A DNA stretch of 18,102 nucleotides from Paracoccaceae bacterium (GTDB lineage Bacteria; Pseudomonadota; Alphaproteobacteria; Rhodobacterales; Rhodobacteraceae): assembly GCA_003447515.1 (NCBI GenBank), contig DLZA01000069.1, forward strand, positions 1 through 18,102, given 5' to 3'. The notes below the pieces were generated by a model. It had not been told where the DNA came from, made no database searches, and saw nothing but the letters and a program-made list of their open reading frames with translations. Shown here one piece after another: positions 15,619-18,102 of this stretch (the first letter of the stretch is position 1; every line of letters starts with the position of its first letter). The position numbers and the translations under genes are program-made.

Positions 15619-16512
15619 CTAATTCATGTGATTGGCTTTCATCCAATCAAACAGCATTGAAGCTGGCTCTGACAGTTCTGGCAGTGGAGAGATCAAATAA
15701 AATGATCCAGGAGATGTGCAGAAATGGTGATCAAGTGCTACCAAACGCCCATCCGCAATCAACGCTGAGGTTAGCTTGCGCCATCCGAGAGCAACTCCGG
15801 CCCCTTCACGAGCCAATTGTACCGCAATAGTGTAATTGTTCACCCGACGCGCCATTGCAACTGGTCCCATGTAACCCATCATTTCGAACCACGTCGCCCA
15901 AGTCGTCCAGTTTTCATTGCGCGCATCCATATTAATTAGGGCTTGGTTCGCCAATTCTTCTAGGCTTGCACTCTTCAACTTTTCTGCCATTTTTGGCGAA
16001 CAAACCGGAACTAATTCATCGTCAAAGAGTTTTATGAATTTAGGTTCTTTGGGCGGATCTAATCGATATTCGATGGCTAAATCTACTGTTAAAGGTCGCT
16101 CCATCGTGCTGTCAGACACCTGTTGATTAATCTGAATGTCTTCATTATCCGTCCAAAATGAAATTACCCGAGGCGTTAGCCATAAGGACGACACTGCCGT
16201 TGTAGCCAGTACCTCTACTCGTGGAGTTTCCGCCTGCGTGCGCAAAGATGATGTAATGGCCGCAATGTCTCGAAAACTATCACGCAACACAGAAAATAGT
16301 CGTTCACCCTCATCCGTTAACGTAACTGCACGGTGGCCACGCGAAAAAAGCGGCATGCCCAACCACTTTTCTAACGCTTTAACCTGATGGCTGACCGCAC
16401 CTGGAGTTACATTCAATTCACTCGCCGCTTCGTTAAATGCTCCACGCCGCGATGCCGCCTCGAATGCACGCAGCATGGTCAGAGGTGGGATCTCATATTG
16501 TTTCGCTCGCAT
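15619..16512 (-). CDS. LysR-family transcriptional regulator, GcvA-like
   Basis: This 297-residue DNA-binding regulator has an N-terminal winged helix-turn-helix at about residues 10-65: PPLTMLRAFEAASRRGAFNE, then AASELNVTPGAVSHQVKALE, then the wing LFSRGHRAVTLTDEG. Both HTH and wing follow the GcvA subgroup pattern. The LysR substrate-binding domain covers about 95-295, with the GAGVALGWR segment typical of the GcvA group. It lies 86 bases upstream of the oxygenase on the same strand and is the likely local regulator of the demethylation genes, though LysR genes are more often divergent from their targets. The inducer is unknown. The ATG at 16512 has no strong ribosome binding site (AAGAAA about 10 bases upstream). 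Confidence 0.9.
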   Translation of the reverse strand: MRAKQYEIPPLTMLRAFEAASRRGAFNEAASELNVTPGAVSHQVKALEKWLGMPLFSRGHRAVTLTDEGERLFSVLRDSFRDIAAITSSLRTQAETPRVEVLATTAVSSLWLTPRVISFWTDNEDIQINQQVSDSTMERPLTVDLAIEYRLDPPKEPKFIKLFDDELVPVCSPKMAEKLKSASLEELANQALINMDARNENWTTWATWFEMMGYMGPVAMARRVNNYTIAVQLAREGAGVALGWRKLTSALIADGRLVALDHHFCTSPGSFYLISPLPELSEPASMLFDWMKANHMN

Positions 16513-16569
16513 CAGATCGATTTCTTACATGAGTTGTCTTCATCCTTTTTGCACGCTGATCTCCCAAAA

Positions 16570-17232
16570 TCAACTCAAAGGATAACGCAATTCCGGTCCA
16601 TCCACATGACCTGAGTTCACTTCAAGTCCAACACGATGTTGCGCGAAAGAGTTCGGATTTACCGATTGCATCAGCGCTGCAGCTCCCTTGCCTTCTTCGC
16701 CAAGCCATAAACCGAAATCTTTTTGCTTCACTGTCACCGGTTCACGGTGGTGGATATGAGCCAGACCATCACCTGCCTCTATCGTGACGATAGCACAGGT
16801 CACTGACCGTGCCCCATCCGGACCAATCCAAACCTGCCAAATACCAGCAAAGGCCATCAACTCTGCATCATTTGGATAGATGTACCACGGTTCCTTGCCT
16901 TTTCCTTTTTCACGATGCCATTCGTAAAATCCATCTGCTGGGATTAAGCAACGTCTATTCCGAACTGCGCTGCGAAACGCCGGTTTTTCAACGATCGTTT
17001 CAGCTCGCGCATTAATCAATATTGGGCCATCATTCAGCGTTTTGTACCAAGTTGGAGTAAAGCCCCAGCGCATTTGCACAAGATGTCGTACACCCTCATA
17101 AGTAACAGCTACAGGAACACCCATCGTTGGACAAATATTATACCGTGGCTCAAACGACGCCTTCACTTGCGTAACATCAAACCAGTTAGCCACAGCATTA
17201 CAGGGCAACGTAAGAGCAAATCGTCCACACAT
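16570..17232 (-). CDS. SRAP domain protein (SOS response-associated, YedK/HMCES family)
   Basis: This 220-residue protein of the YedK/HMCES family covalently captures abasic sites in single-stranded DNA through its N-terminal cysteine, shielding them from breakage. Cys2 follows the initiator Met directly (MCGRF), as required once Met is removed. The other active-site residues are present: Asn74 in INARAET, Glu104 in CLIPADGFYEW, and His162 in HHREPV, the equivalent of the catalytic His in YedK. The middle segment EPRYNICPT is also typical. The preserved MCGRF makes the ATG at 17232 the certain start. It stands alone between two LysR genes, 57 bases ahead of the first. No LexA box was recognised upstream, so SOS control is not shown here. 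Confidence 0.94.
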   Translation of the reverse strand: MCGRFALTLPCNAVANWFDVTQVKASFEPRYNICPTMGVPVAVTYEGVRHLVQMRWGFTPTWYKTLNDGPILINARAETIVEKPAFRSAVRNRRCLIPADGFYEWHREKGKGKEPWYIYPNDAELMAFAGIWQVWIGPDGARSVTCAIVTIEAGDGLAHIHHREPVTVKQKDFGLWLGEEGKGAAALMQSVNPNSFAQHRVGLEVNSGHVDGPELRYPLS

Positions 17233-17427
17233 AAAGTGAGTCCATCGTAAATCATGACAAACAGCAAGCCCACAGTCGCGAAAATTTGTAGAAACATTTT
17301 ACGAACGCAAAATTCGATATGCCCAACAGAGTGAGAGCAAGAGTAAAATTAACGCCGGATATCAAAGCAGAAAAGGCCTACACAAAAGAAGTTCCCTGGC
17401 AAAAGAATCTCCGGCAAACCCTTGTTT

Positions 17428-17437
17428 TAAGATCTTA
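17428..17437. repeat. 10-bp perfect palindrome in the SRAP upstream region
   Basis: TAAGATCTTA is a perfect palindrome in the 258-base gap 17233-17490 between the SRAP gene start and the end of the partial LysR gene. The gap otherwise holds a 41-codon plus-strand reading frame (17319-17444) without a ribosome binding site, which I do not call as a gene. No promoter could be assigned with confidence. Confidence 0.25.
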
Positions 17438-17490
17438 TGCCTAAGTGATAATCATAAATCTTAAATATAATCAAAAATTTGCAAAATTAA

Positions 17491-18102
17491 TCAATCAACG
17501 CGAAATGCGCCTTCCATCCACGGAAAGGTACTTACGCACGGTTTCAACAGCATGTCGCGGATTAACGGTCGCATCAGGCCCGCCACATCACTCGCAATAC
17601 TTTCCATTTCACCCTTTCGGGCAATCAATGAAATGCTGCGCGAAAGCGCTTTAAACGGCAGCGGCATCACATCCAGTGACCCATGGAACCGCTGTGCACG
17701 CATGTATCCAAGTGGCGTTGTAACGGTCCAACCGCCCCCACCCGCAACCATTGAAAGGATGGCGTGATAGCTACCAAATTCAAAACGATTAGGCAGATCA
17801 ATCCGCTGTCGAGATAAGTGTGCTTCGATCTGGCGACCCATCATCTGCCGTGAGGAATAGCGCACAAACGGCAGCTTTTGTACTTGTTCAAACACTGGTT
17901 TTGAACGATCCACATATCCACGCGGTAAAACTGCGATGAATGGCTCATTCATCAGCGTATGCACTTCCATCCATTTCGACGTGATATCTAAATCTGCTGC
18001 TACAACAATATCGAGCGACCGCGACTCTAACGCCTCGGCCAGCGCGTAGCTGCTTGCACTCTCGAGCAGGAACTGACACCCTTTGAGCGCTCCGGCTAAT
18101 TG
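17491..18102 (-). CDS. LysR-family transcriptional regulator, C-terminal part, cut by the window edge
   Basis: The frame is open from the right edge to a stop at 17491, giving 203 residues of a LysR substrate-binding domain. The visible part starts within that domain: LDIVVAADLDI near residue 35, FIAVLPRGYVDRSKPVF, LPFVRYSSRQMMGRQIEAHL (the usual conserved strand-helix) and YHAILSMVAGGGGWTVTTPLGY, the segment that lines the effector pocket. The helix-turn-helix lies beyond the window, so the protein is partial here and not degraded. An internal ATG at 17970 is not the start, because domain-like sequence continues upstream of it. No target gene can be inferred, as its upstream neighbourhood is outside the window. 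Confidence 0.85.
   Translation of the reverse strand, partial: QLAGALKGCQFLLESASSYALAEALESRSLDIVVAADLDITSKWMEVHTLMNEPFIAVLPRGYVDRSKPVFEQVQKLPFVRYSSRQMMGRQIEAHLSRQRIDLPNRFEFGSYHAILSMVAGGGGWTVTTPLGYMRAQRFHGSLDVMPLPFKALSRSISLIARKGEMESIASDVAGLMRPLIRDMLLKPCVSTFPWMEGAFRVD

Noticed and set aside
17319..17444. 41-codon plus-strand frame (MPNRVRARVKLTPDIKAEKA...) upstream of the SRAP gene
   Set aside because: No ribosome binding site precedes the ATG, the product is unrecognised, and the length is within chance for this composition.

Overview
The window looks like a chromosomal segment of a marine alphaproteobacterium, most likely a lower-GC member of the Rhodobacteraceae (Roseobacter group). This is inferred from protein sequence and gene order: DUF2842 directly behind purA, secG next to pyrG, and a marine-type set of amine and betaine catabolism genes. 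No rRNA, tRNA, CRISPR array, insertion sequence or phage gene was seen.

Region 1 (1-7824) is mostly housekeeping. A low-confidence gene fragment at the left edge is followed by about 340 bases of A+T-rich non-coding DNA with a long imperfect dyad. Next come a Pit-type phosphate transporter with a candidate Pho box (minus strand), a coupled purA-DUF2842 pair (minus), divergent secG and pyrG (plus), a TerB-like gene (plus), and a convergent glutaryl-CoA dehydrogenase (minus).

Region 2 (8049-11482, plus) is a three-gene cluster: a class I glutamine amidotransferase, a PuuA-type glutamine synthetase-like ligase and a PuuB-type FAD amine oxidase. Together they resemble a gamma-glutamylated polyamine or amine pathway in which a GMP-synthase-like amidotransferase takes the place of PuuD. 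The PuuC aldehyde dehydrogenase is absent from the window.

Region 3 (11479-16512, minus) is a catabolic cassette. In transcription order it holds a GcvA-like LysR regulator, a Rieske oxygenase with the Glu-type bridging motif of quaternary-ammonium oxygenases, an uncharacterised 72-residue protein coupled to it by a GTGA overlap, and a dimethylglycine/sarcosine dehydrogenase-like FAD + GcvT fusion protein. The likely role is oxidative N-demethylation of a betaine-like compound. A similar TCAATT/AATTGA dyad lies before the oxygenase and before the dehydrogenase, and could be a shared operator. The dehydrogenase and the PuuB-like gene converge so tightly that their stop codons share one TTAA.

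Region 4 (16570-18102, minus) holds an SRAP/YedK-type abasic-site DNA-protein crosslinking gene and the C-terminal part of a second LysR regulator that runs off the right edge.
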